Shown here piece after piece: positions 1-6,615 of a stretch of 8,847 nt of DNA; positions within the stretch are counted from its first letter, which is position 1, and the number at the start of each line of letters is the position of its first letter. Position numbers and translations under genes: made by a program. The stretch comes from Burkholderiales bacterium (GTDB taxonomy: Bacteria > Pseudomonadota > Gammaproteobacteria > Burkholderiales > SG8-39). The stretch spans positions 1-8,847 of the forward strand of contig JAENXP010000059.1 in NCBI GenBank assembly GCA_016649475.1, given 5' to 3'. The notes under the pieces were generated by a model. The model was not told the DNA's origin. It was given only the letters and a program-made list of their open reading frames with translations, and did not search any database.

Positions 1-2193
1 AGCGCCAGCGGCGACGCGCCCGCGCGGCACGCGCGCGATCCGCACTATGCGCGCGAAGCCGAGCGCTACGACAATCCACTGCCCAGCCGCGAACTGATAC
101 TCGACACTTTGGCGCATGAGGGCATTCCGGTGCAGGAGGAAAACCTGTGCCATCTGCTGCATATAGAACCGGATGAGGTCGACAGTTTCCGCCGGCGGCT
201 GCGCGCGATGGAACGCGAAGGCCAGATCATGCGCAACCGCCGCGACGCGATCCTGGTGGCGGGCAAGCTCGACCTGGTCTCCGGGCGGGTCGAAGGTCAT
301 CCCGACGGCTACGGCTTTCTCGTGCCCGACGAAGACGGGCCCGACCTGTTTCTCTCCGAGAAAGAGATGCGCAAGGTGCTGCATGGCGATCGCGTCATGG
401 CGCGCGAGAGCGGCGTCGACCGGCGCGGACGTCCGGAAGGCGCGATCGTGGAAATCATCTCGCGCGCCAATACGCGCCTGGTCGGGCGGCTGCACAAGCC
501 GCACGGGGTCGCCTTCGTTGCTGCGGAGAACCGGCGCATCAGCCAGGATATTCTGATTCCGCCCGGTGCTGAAATGGGGGCGAAGCCGGGACAGGTGGTG
601 ACGGTGGAAATCGTGGCACAGCCCGACAAGAACGCGCAGCCGGCTGGACGCATAGTCGAAGTGTTGGGCAATTACGCCGACCCGGGCATGGAAATCGAGA
701 TCGCACTGCGCAAGCACGAATTGCCGTATGAATTCTCGGGCGCGGTGATGCGTCTCGCCGAGAAGCTGCCGGACGAAGTGCGTCCCGGTGACAGCAAGGG
801 GCGCGAGGATCTGCGTGCGCTGCCGCTGGTGACCATCGACGGCGAAACGGCCAGGGACTTCGACGATGCGGTGTACTGCAAGCGCGAGGGCAAGGGCTTT
901 CGTCTGTGGGTGGCGATCGCCGACGTGAGCCACTACGTGCGCCCCGGCGATGCGCTGGACACGGCCTCGCGCGAACGCGGCAATTCGGTGTATTTCCCGC
1001 GCCGCGTCATTCCGATGCTGCCGGAGAAGCTCTCCAACGGCCTGTGTTCGCTCAATCCGAACGTGGATCGCCTGTGCATGGTGTGCGAGATGAGCGTGGA
1101 TGCGCTGGGCGAAATCGGGCCCTATCGTTTTTATGCGGCGGTAATGCGCTCGCAGGCGCGCCTGACCTATAACCGGGTGGCGGCCGCGCTGGGTCTGCAA
1201 GCGGTGAGCGGCGAGCCGGTGCCTGCCCATCTGGTGCCGCAGTTGCAGGATCTCTACGCTCTGTATCACGTCCTCGCGAAGGCGCGCGAGAAGCGCGGCG
1301 CCATCGACTTCGAGACCATCGAGACGCAGATGCTATTCGACGCGCAGGGCAAGATCGAGAACATCGTGCAAACGCAGCGCAACGACGCGCACCGGCTGAT
1401 CGAGGAATGCATGCTGGCGGCCAACGTCTGCGCCTCCGACTTTCTGCACGAGCGCAAGCACCCGGCGCTGTACCGCGTGCATCAGGGACCAACACCGGAA
1501 AAACTCGAGGCGCTGAGGACCTTTCTCAAGCAGTTCGGCCTGGATCTTACCGGCGGCGATACCCCGCACGCGAAGGATTACGCGAAACTGCTCGCGAGGA
1601 TCAAGGGGCGTCCCGATATCCAGTTGCTGCAGACGGTGCTGCTGCGGTCGTTGAAACAGGCGCAGTACAGTCCGGAAAACGTCGGCCATTTCGGCCTCGC
1701 CTACGAGGCATATACCCACTTTACTTCGCCCATACGGCGCTATCCGGACCTGGTGGTGCATCGCGCGATCAATGCCGCGCTAGCGGGGAAGAGCTACAAC
1801 CCTGGCAACTGGGAAGAGCTGGGCGCGCAGTGCTCCATGACCGAGCGCCGCGCCGACGAGGCGACCCGCGATGTCGAGTCCTGGCTGAAGTGCTTTTACA
1901 TGCAGGACCGCATCGGCGAGGAGTTCGCGGGCTCGATCAGCGCCGTCACCGGCTTCGGCATATTCGTTGCGCTGGACGATGTCTACGTCGAAGGCCTGGT
2001 GCATATTTCCGAACTGGGCGAGGACTACTATCATTTCGACGCTGCCCGGCACCAGTTGCTGGGCGAGCGCACCGCGCGGCGCTTTCGCCTCGCCGACCGG
2101 GTGACGGTAAAGCTGGTGCGCGTGGATCTGGATTCGAGCAAGATCGATTTTCGGCTTGCCGAAGAGCCTGCGCCCAAAAAGAAAAAGGGCTGA
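1..2193 (+). CDS. rnr: Ribonuclease R, 3'-5' exoribonuclease (5' end truncated by window edge)
   Basis: RNase R is a processive 3'-5' hydrolytic exoribonuclease that degrades structured RNA and acts in rRNA and tmRNA-linked quality control. The frame is open from base 1 with no ATG or GTG before the RNase R-like stretch ARDPHYAREAERYDNPLPSR, so the true start lies just upstream and a TTG at 109 is not the start. Visible domains (codon 1 = base 1) are an N-terminal winged helix (about 27-85), cold-shock domains (about 90-250), the RNB catalytic domain and a C-terminal S1 domain (about 645-725, with FGIFVALDDVYVEGLVHISE). The metal-binding aspartates sit at 280, 286, 288 and 289 in DGETARDFDDAV. 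The conserved arginine motif SPIRRYPDL is at 576-584. The protein ends in only a short basic tail (PKKKKG), unlike the long lysine-rich tail of E. coli RNase R. rlmB starts 3 bases after the stop, indicating an operon. Identification is secure. Confidence 0.97.
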   Translation, partial: SASGDAPARHARDPHYAREAERYDNPLPSRELILDTLAHEGIPVQEENLCHLLHIEPDEVDSFRRRLRAMEREGQIMRNRRDAILVAGKLDLVSGRVEGHPDGYGFLVPDEDGPDLFLSEKEMRKVLHGDRVMARESGVDRRGRPEGAIVEIISRANTRLVGRLHKPHGVAFVAAENRRISQDILIPPGAEMGAKPGQVVTVEIVAQPDKNAQPAGRIVEVLGNYADPGMEIEIALRKHELPYEFSGAVMRLAEKLPDEVRPGDSKGREDLRALPLVTIDGETARDFDDAVYCKREGKGFRLWVAIADVSHYVRPGDALDTASRERGNSVYFPRRVIPMLPEKLSNGLCSLNPNVDRLCMVCEMSVDALGEIGPYRFYAAVMRSQARLTYNRVAAALGLQAVSGEPVPAHLVPQLQDLYALYHVLAKAREKRGAIDFETIETQMLFDAQGKIENIVQTQRNDAHRLIEECMLAANVCASDFLHERKHPALYRVHQGPTPEKLEALRTFLKQFGLDLTGGDTPHAKDYAKLLARIKGRPDIQLLQTVLLRSLKQAQYSPENVGHFGLAYEAYTHFTSPIRRYPDLVVHRAINAALAGKSYNPGNWEELGAQCSMTERRADEATRDVESWLKCFYMQDRIGEEFAGSISAVTGFGIFVALDDVYVEGLVHISELGEDYYHFDAARHQLLGERTARRFRLADRVTVKLVRVDLDSSKIDFRLAEEPAPKKKKG

Positions 2194-2196
2194 ACC

Positions 2197-2943
2197 TTGG
2201 GCAGCACCAGTTTCATTCACGGTTTCCACGCCATCACCGCGCGCCTGCGCCAGGACGCCAGGAGCGTGCATGAGCTGTATTGCGACAGTGCGCGCGCCGA
2301 TCCGCGCATGCGCGATCTGGTGAAACTCGCCGAGGGCCTGGGCTTGCGCGTGCTGCAAGTGGACACGCGGCGCCTGGACGGGATGGCGCCGCCCGGCAGG
2401 CACCAGGGCGTGGTGGCCCGAGTGGACGCGCTGCGCCGGCTGGTTTCGCTCGACGACCTGTTGGATGGGCTGAAGGAACCGCCGTTGCTGCTGGCGCTGG
2501 ACGGCGTGCAGGATCCGCACAATCTTGGCGCCTGCCTGCGCGTGGCCGACGCCGCCGGCTGCCATGCGGTGATCGCACCCAAGGACCGTGCCGTCGGACT
2601 TTCGGCCGCGGTGATCAAGGTCGCGAGCGGGGCGGCCGACAGCGTGCCCTACATCGCAGTCACGAATCTTGCGCGCACCCTGCGCGAACTGAAGGAACGC
2701 AATATCTGGGTGGTGGGAGCGGACTCGGAAGCGAAAGAGGGGCTGTACTCTGCCGAGCTTCCCGCCGCCTTGGTCTGGGTACTGGGCGCCGAAGGCGAGG
2801 GCATGCGGCGCCTCACGCGCGAAACCTGCGACCAGCTGGTGAAAATCCCCATGTTGGGACAGGTCGAGAGCCTCAACGTCTCGGTGGCCAGCGGGGTCGT
2901 CCTGTTCGAATCGCGCCGCCGGCGATCAACACCCGGAGCTTGA
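2197..2943 (+). CDS. rlmB: 23S rRNA (guanosine-2'-O-)-methyltransferase RlmB
   Basis: RlmB is a SPOUT-class (SpoU/TrmH family) SAM-dependent enzyme that 2'-O-methylates a guanosine in the peptidyl transferase region of 23S rRNA (G2251 in E. coli). At 248 residues it is close to the E. coli length. An N-terminal L30e-like RNA-binding region (about 1-75) begins with [12 protein letters not shown]. The three SPOUT motifs are present: [15 protein letters not shown], with N109 and R115; LGAEGEGM at 196-203; and [10 protein letters not shown] around N227, which forms the knotted SAM site. I chose TTG at 2197 because it aligns with the family N-terminus and no ATG or GTG lies between it and the rnr stop. 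No good Shine-Dalgarno is visible, so translation probably depends on coupling to rnr. The rnr-rlmB pair is common in proteobacteria. The last residues (RRRRSTPGA) are basic and poorly conserved. Confidence 0.96.
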   Translation: MGSTSFIHGFHAITARLRQDARSVHELYCDSARADPRMRDLVKLAEGLGLRVLQVDTRRLDGMAPPGRHQGVVARVDALRRLVSLDDLLDGLKEPPLLLALDGVQDPHNLGACLRVADAAGCHAVIAPKDRAVGLSAAVIKVASGAADSVPYIAVTNLARTLRELKERNIWVVGADSEAKEGLYSAELPAALVWVLGAEGEGMRRLTRETCDQLVKIPMLGQVESLNVSVASGVVLFESRRRRSTPGA

Positions 2944-2950
2944 GAAATAT

Positions 2951-2980
2951 TTGCCTTGAAGAGCGGTTTCCCTTTATAAT
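2951..2980 (+). promoter_or_regulatory. Sigma70-type promoter of the rpsF-priB-rpsR-rplI operon
   Basis: A perfect -10 hexamer TATAAT at 2975-2980 is preceded, after an 18-bp spacer, by TTGCCT at 2951-2956 (4 of 6 matches to TTGACA). The predicted transcription start is near 2987, which gives a leader of about 86 nt before rpsF. The promoter sits directly after the rlmB stop with no terminator between them, so some read-through from rnr-rlmB is likely. It is inferred from sequence only. Confidence 0.75.
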
Positions 2981-2986
2981 CACACG

Positions 2987-3072
2987 CTTTTCGCCGATCG
3001 CCGGTTTATCCAACCGGCCCACCTTGCCTCACCGTTACGCATGACGGGAGGCTCAACCCATAAGGAGACTGC
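2987..3072 (+). promoter_or_regulatory. Structured 5' leader of rpsF, candidate S6:S18 autoregulatory element
   Basis: Two hairpins lie between the predicted transcript start and rpsF. The first pairs 3000-3006 (GCCGGTT) with 3012-3018 (AACCGGC) around a 5-nt loop. The second pairs 3026-3030 plus 3032-3035 (GCCTC, CCGT) with 3044-3052 (ACGGGAGGC), leaving a single bulged A at 3031 and an 8-nt loop. The Shine-Dalgarno AAGGAG is at 3062-3067, five bases before the ATG. In many bacteria the S6:S18 protein complex binds a structured motif with a conserved CCG in its own operon leader and represses translation. The second hairpin contains ACCG and lies in the right place. Assigning it to that motif is inference; the pairing itself is read directly. 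Confidence 0.55.
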
Positions 3073-3492
3073 ATGCGACATTACGAAATCGTATTCATCG
3101 TCCATCCCGATCAGAGCGAGCAGGTGCCCGCAATGATCGAGCGTTACCGCAGCACCATCACCGCCCGCAAGGGTGCGATCCACCGCCTCGAAGACTGGGG
3201 CCGGCGCCAGATGACTTTCCCCATATCCAAGATGCACAAGGCGCACTACGTGCTCATGAACATCGAATGCGACCAGGAAACCCTGGACGAGCTCGAGCAT
3301 TCGTTCAAGTTCAACGACGCGGTCCTGCGCCACCTCACCGTGCAGATGAAGGCCGCGGTCACCGCGCCTTCGCCGATGATGAAGGAGGAGAAGTCGCGCT
3401 CGGTGCTGAACGGCGAGGCGCCGAGGGCGGCCGAGACGCCCAAGGCGGCTGAAGAACCTGCCGCGGCAGCAACGGCAGCCGCCGCTTCCTGA
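3073..3492 (+). CDS. rpsF: 30S ribosomal protein S6
   Basis: S6 is a small-subunit platform protein that binds 16S rRNA as a heterodimer with S18, which is encoded two genes downstream. The start [14 protein letters not shown], the central [18 protein letters not shown] (about 43-60) and [10 protein letters not shown] (about 78-87) are diagnostic of the ferredoxin-like S6 fold. A strong Shine-Dalgarno (AAGGAG, 3062-3067) fixes the ATG. The protein is 139 residues. The folded core ends near residue 97 and is followed by a low-complexity tail rich in Ala, Glu and Pro, ending in an Ala run. E. coli S6 instead ends in an acidic tail that RimK extends with glutamates. This tail ends in Ala-Ser, so RimK-type glutamylation is not suggested by the sequence. 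The gene is first in its operon, and priB begins 5 bases after its stop. Confidence 0.98.
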   Translation: MRHYEIVFIVHPDQSEQVPAMIERYRSTITARKGAIHRLEDWGRRQMTFPISKMHKAHYVLMNIECDQETLDELEHSFKFNDAVLRHLTVQMKAAVTAPSPMMKEEKSRSVLNGEAPRAAETPKAAEEPAAAATAAAAS

Positions 3493-3497
3493 GCATA

Positions 3498-3800
3498 TTG
3501 GACAATCAGTTCGTGCTTTCCGGCAATTTGATCGAACTCGACGCGCTGCGCTACACGCCCGCCGGTATTCCGGTGGTCAATTTCAGGCTCAGCCACACTT
3601 CCGAGCAGGTCGAAGCCGGGCACGCGCGCGCGGTTCAGTGCGAGGTGGCCGGTTTGGCCTTCGAGCGTGAAGCGCGCCTGATGGCCGCAGCCCGGCCCGG
3701 GATGCAGGTGAAAGTCACCGGATTCCTGGCGGGCAAGAGCCGCGAAAGCAAACAACTGGTATTACACGCAACCAACATTGAATTCGTAGAAGGAGTTTGA
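3498..3800 (+). CDS. priB: Primosomal replication protein N (PriB)
   Basis: PriB is a small single-strand DNA-binding protein with an OB fold. It acts as a homodimer with PriA in restarting stalled replication forks and helps load DnaB. The 100-residue product matches PriB in length and pattern: an N-terminal strand [12 protein letters not shown], then [13 protein letters not shown], then [11 protein letters not shown], and a terminal [12 protein letters not shown] strand. The start is TTG at 3498, since MDNQFVLSG aligns residue for residue with the E. coli PriB start (MTNRLVLSG). There is no recognisable Shine-Dalgarno, and the rpsF stop is 5 bases upstream, so expression is probably by translational coupling. 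The rpsR Shine-Dalgarno lies inside the last priB codons. Placement between rpsF and rpsR is the classic arrangement. A general Ssb is unlikely given the short length and the context. Confidence 0.93.
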   Translation: MDNQFVLSGNLIELDALRYTPAGIPVVNFRLSHTSEQVEAGHARAVQCEVAGLAFEREARLMAAARPGMQVKVTGFLAGKSRESKQLVLHATNIEFVEGV

Positions 3801-3801
3801 C

Positions 3802-4098
3802 ATGCCACCACCAAGAAGAGGCGCCAAGGGCAAGGGCAAGGGCCGCAACGACAAGAAAGACGACAAGAAAGGCGGGCGCCAGCTATTCAAGCGGCGCAAG
3901 TTCTGCCGCTTTACCGCCGAGAAGATTGAGTGGATCGATTATAAAGACATCGAAATACTCAAGGACTTCATCAACGAGAACGGCAGGATCATCCCGGCGC
4001 GCATTACCGGCACCAAGGCCGGCTATCAGCGCCAGCTGTCCACGGCGATAAAGCGCGCGCGCTTCCTTGCGCTGCTGCCTTACACCGATCTGCACTGA
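3802..4098 (+). CDS. rpsR: 30S ribosomal protein S18
   Basis: S18 partners with S6 on the platform of the small ribosomal subunit, near the mRNA exit. The core, from about residue 31 to the end, is highly conserved: [20 protein letters not shown], then [15 protein letters not shown], then [15 protein letters not shown]. The first 30 residues or so form a Lys/Gly/Asp-rich extension ([17 protein letters not shown]) that makes the protein 98 residues, about 23 longer than E. coli S18. Extended S18 N-termini are common in betaproteobacteria, though this one is very lysine-rich. The ATG at 3802 is one base after the priB stop and is served by AAGGAG at 3790-3795 within priB. An overlapping +2-frame reading of the same stretch is a shadow. 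Confidence 0.98.
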   Translation: MPPPRRGAKGKGKGRNDKKDDKKGGRQLFKRRKFCRFTAEKIEWIDYKDIEILKDFINENGRIIPARITGTKAGYQRQLSTAIKRARFLALLPYTDLH

Positions 4099-4109
4099 GG
4101 AGCGCGGCC

Positions 4110-4565
4110 ATGCAAGTGATACTGCTGGAAAAAGTAGTCAACCTCGGCGCCCTGGGCGACGTGGTCAAGGTAAAAGAGGGCTATGCCCGCAATTTCCTTA
4201 TTCCCCACGGCAAGGCCAAGCGCGCCACGCCTGAAAACCTCGCCGCATTCGAAGTGCGTCGCGGTGAACTCGAGATGGCGCAGACCGAGGCCTTGACCAA
4301 GGCGCAGGCAATCGGTTCGAGGGTCGACGGTCTGACGGTCCAGGTCACGCGCAAGACCGGCGTGGACGGACGTTTGTTCGGTTCGGTCACCACGCACGAC
4401 ATCGTCGAGGCGCTGCAAGCGCAGGGCTTCGAAGTCGAGCGCGCTGCCATCCGTCTGCCGGAGGGGCCGTTGAAACAGATCGGTGACAAGTCGATCGCGA
4501 TTGCGCTGCATTCGGACGTGGTCGTGCACATTACGGTGTCGGTGCTGGGCGAAGCCGCAGAGTAG
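4110..4565 (+). CDS. rplI: 50S ribosomal protein L9
   Basis: L9 is an elongated large-subunit protein bound near the base of the L1 stalk. It reaches out from the ribosome and helps maintain translational fidelity. The N-terminal domain carries the family signature [32 protein letters not shown] up to about residue 40 (each element is clearly readable). A long connecting helix (about 41-75) rich in Ala, Glu and Lys follows, then a C-terminal RNA-binding domain with [15 protein letters not shown] and a final [10 protein letters not shown] strand. The 151 residues are near the usual 149. AGGAG at 4098-4102, overlapping the rpsR stop, lies 7 bases before the ATG. This is the last gene of the ribosomal operon and is followed within 20 bases by the terminator. 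Confidence 0.98.
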   Translation: MQVILLEKVVNLGALGDVVKVKEGYARNFLIPHGKAKRATPENLAAFEVRRGELEMAQTEALTKAQAIGSRVDGLTVQVTRKTGVDGRLFGSVTTHDIVEALQAQGFEVERAAIRLPEGPLKQIGDKSIAIALHSDVVVHITVSVLGEAAE

Positions 4566-4582
4566 AGGGCAAGCCGTTGATT

Positions 4583-4614
4583 AAAAAAGGCCGGAATTCC
4601 GGCCTTTTTGTTTT
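4583..4614. terminator. Intrinsic terminator after rplI, likely bidirectional
   Basis: Bases 4584-4609 form a perfect palindrome. The core GGCCGG...CCGGCC stem has an AATT loop and is flanked by A5 on the left and T5 on the right; the T tract resumes as TTTT after one G. On the plus strand this is a textbook rho-independent terminator 20 bases after the rplI stop. The six A bases at 4583-4588 supply a U6 tract for minus-strand transcripts, so it should also stop transcription coming from the right. Confidence 0.92.
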
Positions 4615-4636
4615 GGACCGCCCGCGACCGTAGGAG

Positions 4637-4660
4637 GGTTGGGGACCCTCAGCACCAACC
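4637..4660. repeat. Inverted repeat, hairpin 1 of the pre-dnaB gap
   Basis: GGTTGG at 4637-4642 is complementary to CCAACC at 4655-4660 around a 12-nt loop that contains GGACCCTCAGCA. It lies between the rplI terminator and the dnaB promoter and directly abuts the next hairpin. The CAGCACCAACC portion resembles short intergenic palindromes scattered in some proteobacterial genomes; that resemblance is from memory and unverified. Confidence 0.5.
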
Positions 4661-4705
4661 GGGGCTATCGCGCGCCGTTTAAAGGCGCGCACCTCGCGAT
4701 GCCCC
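4661..4705. repeat. Long imperfect inverted repeat, hairpin 2 of the pre-dnaB gap
   Basis: GGGGC (4661-4665) pairs with GCCCC (4701-4705). After one bulged T, ATCGCG (4667-4672) pairs with CGCGAT (4695-4700). CGCC (4673-4676) then pairs with GGCG (4684-4687) around a GTTTAAA loop. An alternative inner stem pairs GCGCGCC (4670-4676) with GGCGCGC (4684-4690). The total is about 15 pairs over 45 bases. It has no open frame of note and no adjacent T tract on the plus strand, so it is not a terminator. Its function is unknown. Confidence 0.6.
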
Positions 4706-4766
4706 GGGTGCAAATAAATTAACTTGGCGGGTGCGGCGATCATTCCCTGTAATGTCGCGGTACTGC

Positions 4767-4775
4767 TGGTAGAAT
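4767..4775 (+). promoter_or_regulatory. Extended -10 promoter of dnaB
   Basis: TGG followed by TAGAAT (hexamer 4770-4775, 5 of 6 matches to TATAAT) forms an extended -10 element. The -35 region is poor: CTGTAA at 4747-4752 with a 17-bp spacer matches only 3 of 6. Transcription would start near 4782. That is downstream of an in-frame TTG at 4776 and leaves a short leader of about 18 nt before the ATG at 4800. Confidence 0.55.
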
Positions 4776-4799
4776 TTGCATTCAACTATTGTTGCTCCC

Positions 4800-6188
4800 A
4801 TGGCCCAGGCAAACCCTCAAATCGTGAATGATCCGCAGCTGGCGCAGCTGCGTGTGCCGCCGCATTCAATCGAGGCGGAGCAGTCGGTGCTCGGCGGACT
4901 GCTGCTCGACAACCAGGCCTGGGAACGCGTCGCCGACATCCTCGCGGAGGGCAATTTCTACCGCGACGACCATCGCCGCATCTATCGTCATATCGGCAAG
5001 CTGATGGAAAAGAACCGGCCGGCCGACATGGTCACCGTGTTCGAGTCCATAGAACAAAGCGAAGACAAGGACAAGACCGGCGGACTCGCCTATCTGGGGG
5101 CGTTGGCGCAGAACACGCCCTCGGCGCACAACATCCGCCGCTACGCCGAAATCGTGCGCGAGCGCGCGATCCAGAGGCGCTTGATCGAAGTGGGCACCGG
5201 CATTGCCGACACCGCTTTGAACCCGATGGGCAAGGATGTGGGGCAGTTGCTCGATGAGGCTGAATCGCGCGTGTTCGAAATCGCCGAAGCTGGCGCGCGC
5301 GGACACCAGGGCCTGGTCGAGATCCAGCCCATCCTGGCGCAGGTGATGGAGCGCATTGACATGCTCTATCATCGCGACAATCCTTCGGACATCACCGGCA
5401 TCGCCACAGGTTTCGCAGATCTGGACCAGAAGACATCGGGCTTGCAGCAGGGCGACCTGATCATCGTCGCCGGGCGCCCGAGCATGGGCAAGACTGCGTT
5501 TGCGCTGAATATTGCGGAGCACGTGGCGGTGAATGATCGCCTTCCGGTGGCGGTGTTCAGCATGGAAATGGCCGGTTCCCAACTCGCCATGCGTATGCTT
5601 GGCTCCATCGGGCGGCTGGACCAGATGAAGTTGCGCACCGGGCGGCTGACCGACGAAGACTGGAGCCGCCTGACCGACGCAGTGGGCAAGGTGCACGACG
5701 CCCCGATCCATATCGATGAGACGCCGGCATTGAACTGCCTCGAGCTGCGCGCGCGCGCGCGGCGCATGCACCGCCAGTACGACGGTCTGGGCCTGGTGGT
5801 GGTCGACTATCTGCAGTTGATGTCTTCGACTTCCTACGGCGAGAATCGCGCTACCGAGATTTCGGAGATTTCGCGCTCGCTCAAGGCGCTGGCAAAAGAA
5901 CTCAAGGTACCGGTGGTGGCGCTGTCGCAGCTCAACCGCGGGCTGGAGCAGCGCCCGAACAAGCGTCCGGTGATGTCGGACCTGCGTGAGTCCGGTGCCA
6001 TCGAACAGGACGCCGACGTGATCCTTTTCATCTACCGCGACGAGGTCTATAACCCCGAGTCCGCGGACAAGGGCAAGGCCGAGATCATCATAGGCAAGCA
6101 GCGCAACGGCCCCATCGGCACGCTGAACCTCACTTTCATCGGCGAATACACCCGCTTTGAAAACTACGCCGACCCGGGTCGGTACTAG
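4800..6188 (+). CDS. dnaB: Replicative DNA helicase DnaB
   Basis: DnaB is the hexameric 5'-3' helicase that unwinds DNA at the replication fork and recruits primase. The 462-residue product has the N-terminal DnaB domain (about 20-125, beginning PPHSIEAEQSVLGGLLLDN), a linker, and the RecA-like C-terminal motor. Walker A is GRPSMGKT at 225-232 with K231. The FSMEM motif follows, and Walker B is LVVVDYLQLM with D336. Also present are LSQLNRGLEQR and SDLRESGAIEQDADV. I chose ATG 4800 over the in-frame TTG at 4776 because the TTG would lie upstream of the predicted transcription start and the family N-terminus fits MAQANPQIV. No Shine-Dalgarno precedes the ATG. No intein or insertion interrupts the motor. 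A (GC)7 dinucleotide run at 5747-5760 encodes part of ELRARARRM. It lies after rplI, as in many proteobacteria. Confidence 0.97.
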   Translation: MAQANPQIVNDPQLAQLRVPPHSIEAEQSVLGGLLLDNQAWERVADILAEGNFYRDDHRRIYRHIGKLMEKNRPADMVTVFESIEQSEDKDKTGGLAYLGALAQNTPSAHNIRRYAEIVRERAIQRRLIEVGTGIADTALNPMGKDVGQLLDEAESRVFEIAEAGARGHQGLVEIQPILAQVMERIDMLYHRDNPSDITGIATGFADLDQKTSGLQQGDLIIVAGRPSMGKTAFALNIAEHVAVNDRLPVAVFSMEMAGSQLAMRMLGSIGRLDQMKLRTGRLTDEDWSRLTDAVGKVHDAPIHIDETPALNCLELRARARRMHRQYDGLGLVVVDYLQLMSSTSYGENRATEISEISRSLKALAKELKVPVVALSQLNRGLEQRPNKRPVMSDLRESGAIEQDADVILFIYRDEVYNPESADKGKAEIIIGKQRNGPIGTLNLTFIGEYTRFENYADPGRY

Positions 6189-6217
6189 ATGGCTTCAACT
6201 TAAAATTTGGAGGTCTC

Positions 6218-6454
6218 ATGACTGATCCCGTATGTCCGCAAAAATCTCCATATGTGCTTGATCTGGCGCCAGGCGATTACTGGTGGTGCGCCTGTGGCCA
6301 GTCCAGGAATCAGCCGTTCTGCGACGGCTCGCACAAGGGCGGGGCATTCACTCCGGTGAAATTTACCATCGACAACGCCGAAAAAAAGGCCGTGTGCGGT
6401 TGCAAGCATACGAACAAGCAGCCGTTTTGCGACGGCACGCATAATTCGCTGTAA
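6218..6454 (+). CDS. Small tandem CDGSH iron-sulfur domain protein
   Basis: This 78-residue protein contains two complete CDGSH motifs, each of the form CxCxx(S/T)xxxPxCDGxH. The first is CACGQSRNQPFCDGSH with likely ligands C24, C26, C35 and H39. The second is CGCKHTNKQPFCDGTH with C60, C62, C71 and H75. Each should bind a redox-active [2Fe-2S] cluster by three cysteines and one histidine. The tandem arrangement resembles the mitochondrial Miner2 (CISD3) class, in which one chain carries both domains, rather than dimeric mitoNEET. No signal peptide or membrane segment is seen, so it is probably cytoplasmic. GGAGG at 6209-6213 precedes the ATG. Only 29 bases separate it from dnaB with no terminator between, so co-transcription is possible though a functional link is not implied. 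The exact cellular role of bacterial members is poorly defined. Confidence 0.93.
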   Translation: MTDPVCPQKSPYVLDLAPGDYWWCACGQSRNQPFCDGSHKGGAFTPVKFTIDNAEKKAVCGCKHTNKQPFCDGTHNSL

Positions 6455-6474
6455 AGCGGCACCTAAATGCTTTG

Positions 6475-6601
6475 AGGCAGTTCGTACTGCAGCGGCCCGT
6501 CTTGCGCGGACGGCGACCCGTCCGCGCGGATCACCGATTGTGCGCGAACGATGAACCCGTCCGCACGCAATCGGCGATGTTGAATTAACCCCGAACTGCC
6601 T
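6475..6601. repeat. Terminally inverted, internally hairpinned intergenic element
   Basis: AGGCAGTTCG at 6475-6484 is exactly complementary to CGAACTGCCT at 6592-6601, enclosing 107 bases. Inside, GCGCGGACGG (6504-6513) pairs perfectly with CCGTCCGCGC (6518-6527) around a CGAC tetraloop. A second hairpin pairs CCGATTG (6534-6540) with CAATCGG (6568-6574), extended inward by TGCG (6541-6544) with CGCA (6562-6565) across a 2-nt bulge. Drawn as RNA this is a three-way junction; drawn as DNA it is a small element with 10-bp terminal inverted repeats. CCCGTC occurs three times (6496, 6517, 6556). No coding frame is convincing. Function and mobility are unknown. Confidence 0.55.
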
Positions 6602-6615
6602 TTGCTTTTGTTCAA

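Noticed and set aside
109..111. TTG at 109 as the RNase R start
   Set aside because: The frame is open back to base 1 and the upstream 36 codons match the RNase R N-terminus, so the gene begins before the window.
4776..4778. TTG at 4776 as an eight-codon-longer dnaB start
   Set aside because: It lies directly after the predicted -10 element and before the expected transcription start; ATG 4800 fits the family.
4866..5771. Long minus-strand frame of 301 residues inside dnaB
   Set aside because: It is a composition-driven shadow of a well-conserved plus-strand helicase gene in GC-rich DNA.
6201..6206. TAAAAT as a -10 promoter for the CDGSH gene
   Set aside because: There is no matching -35, and transcription would start inside the Shine-Dalgarno.
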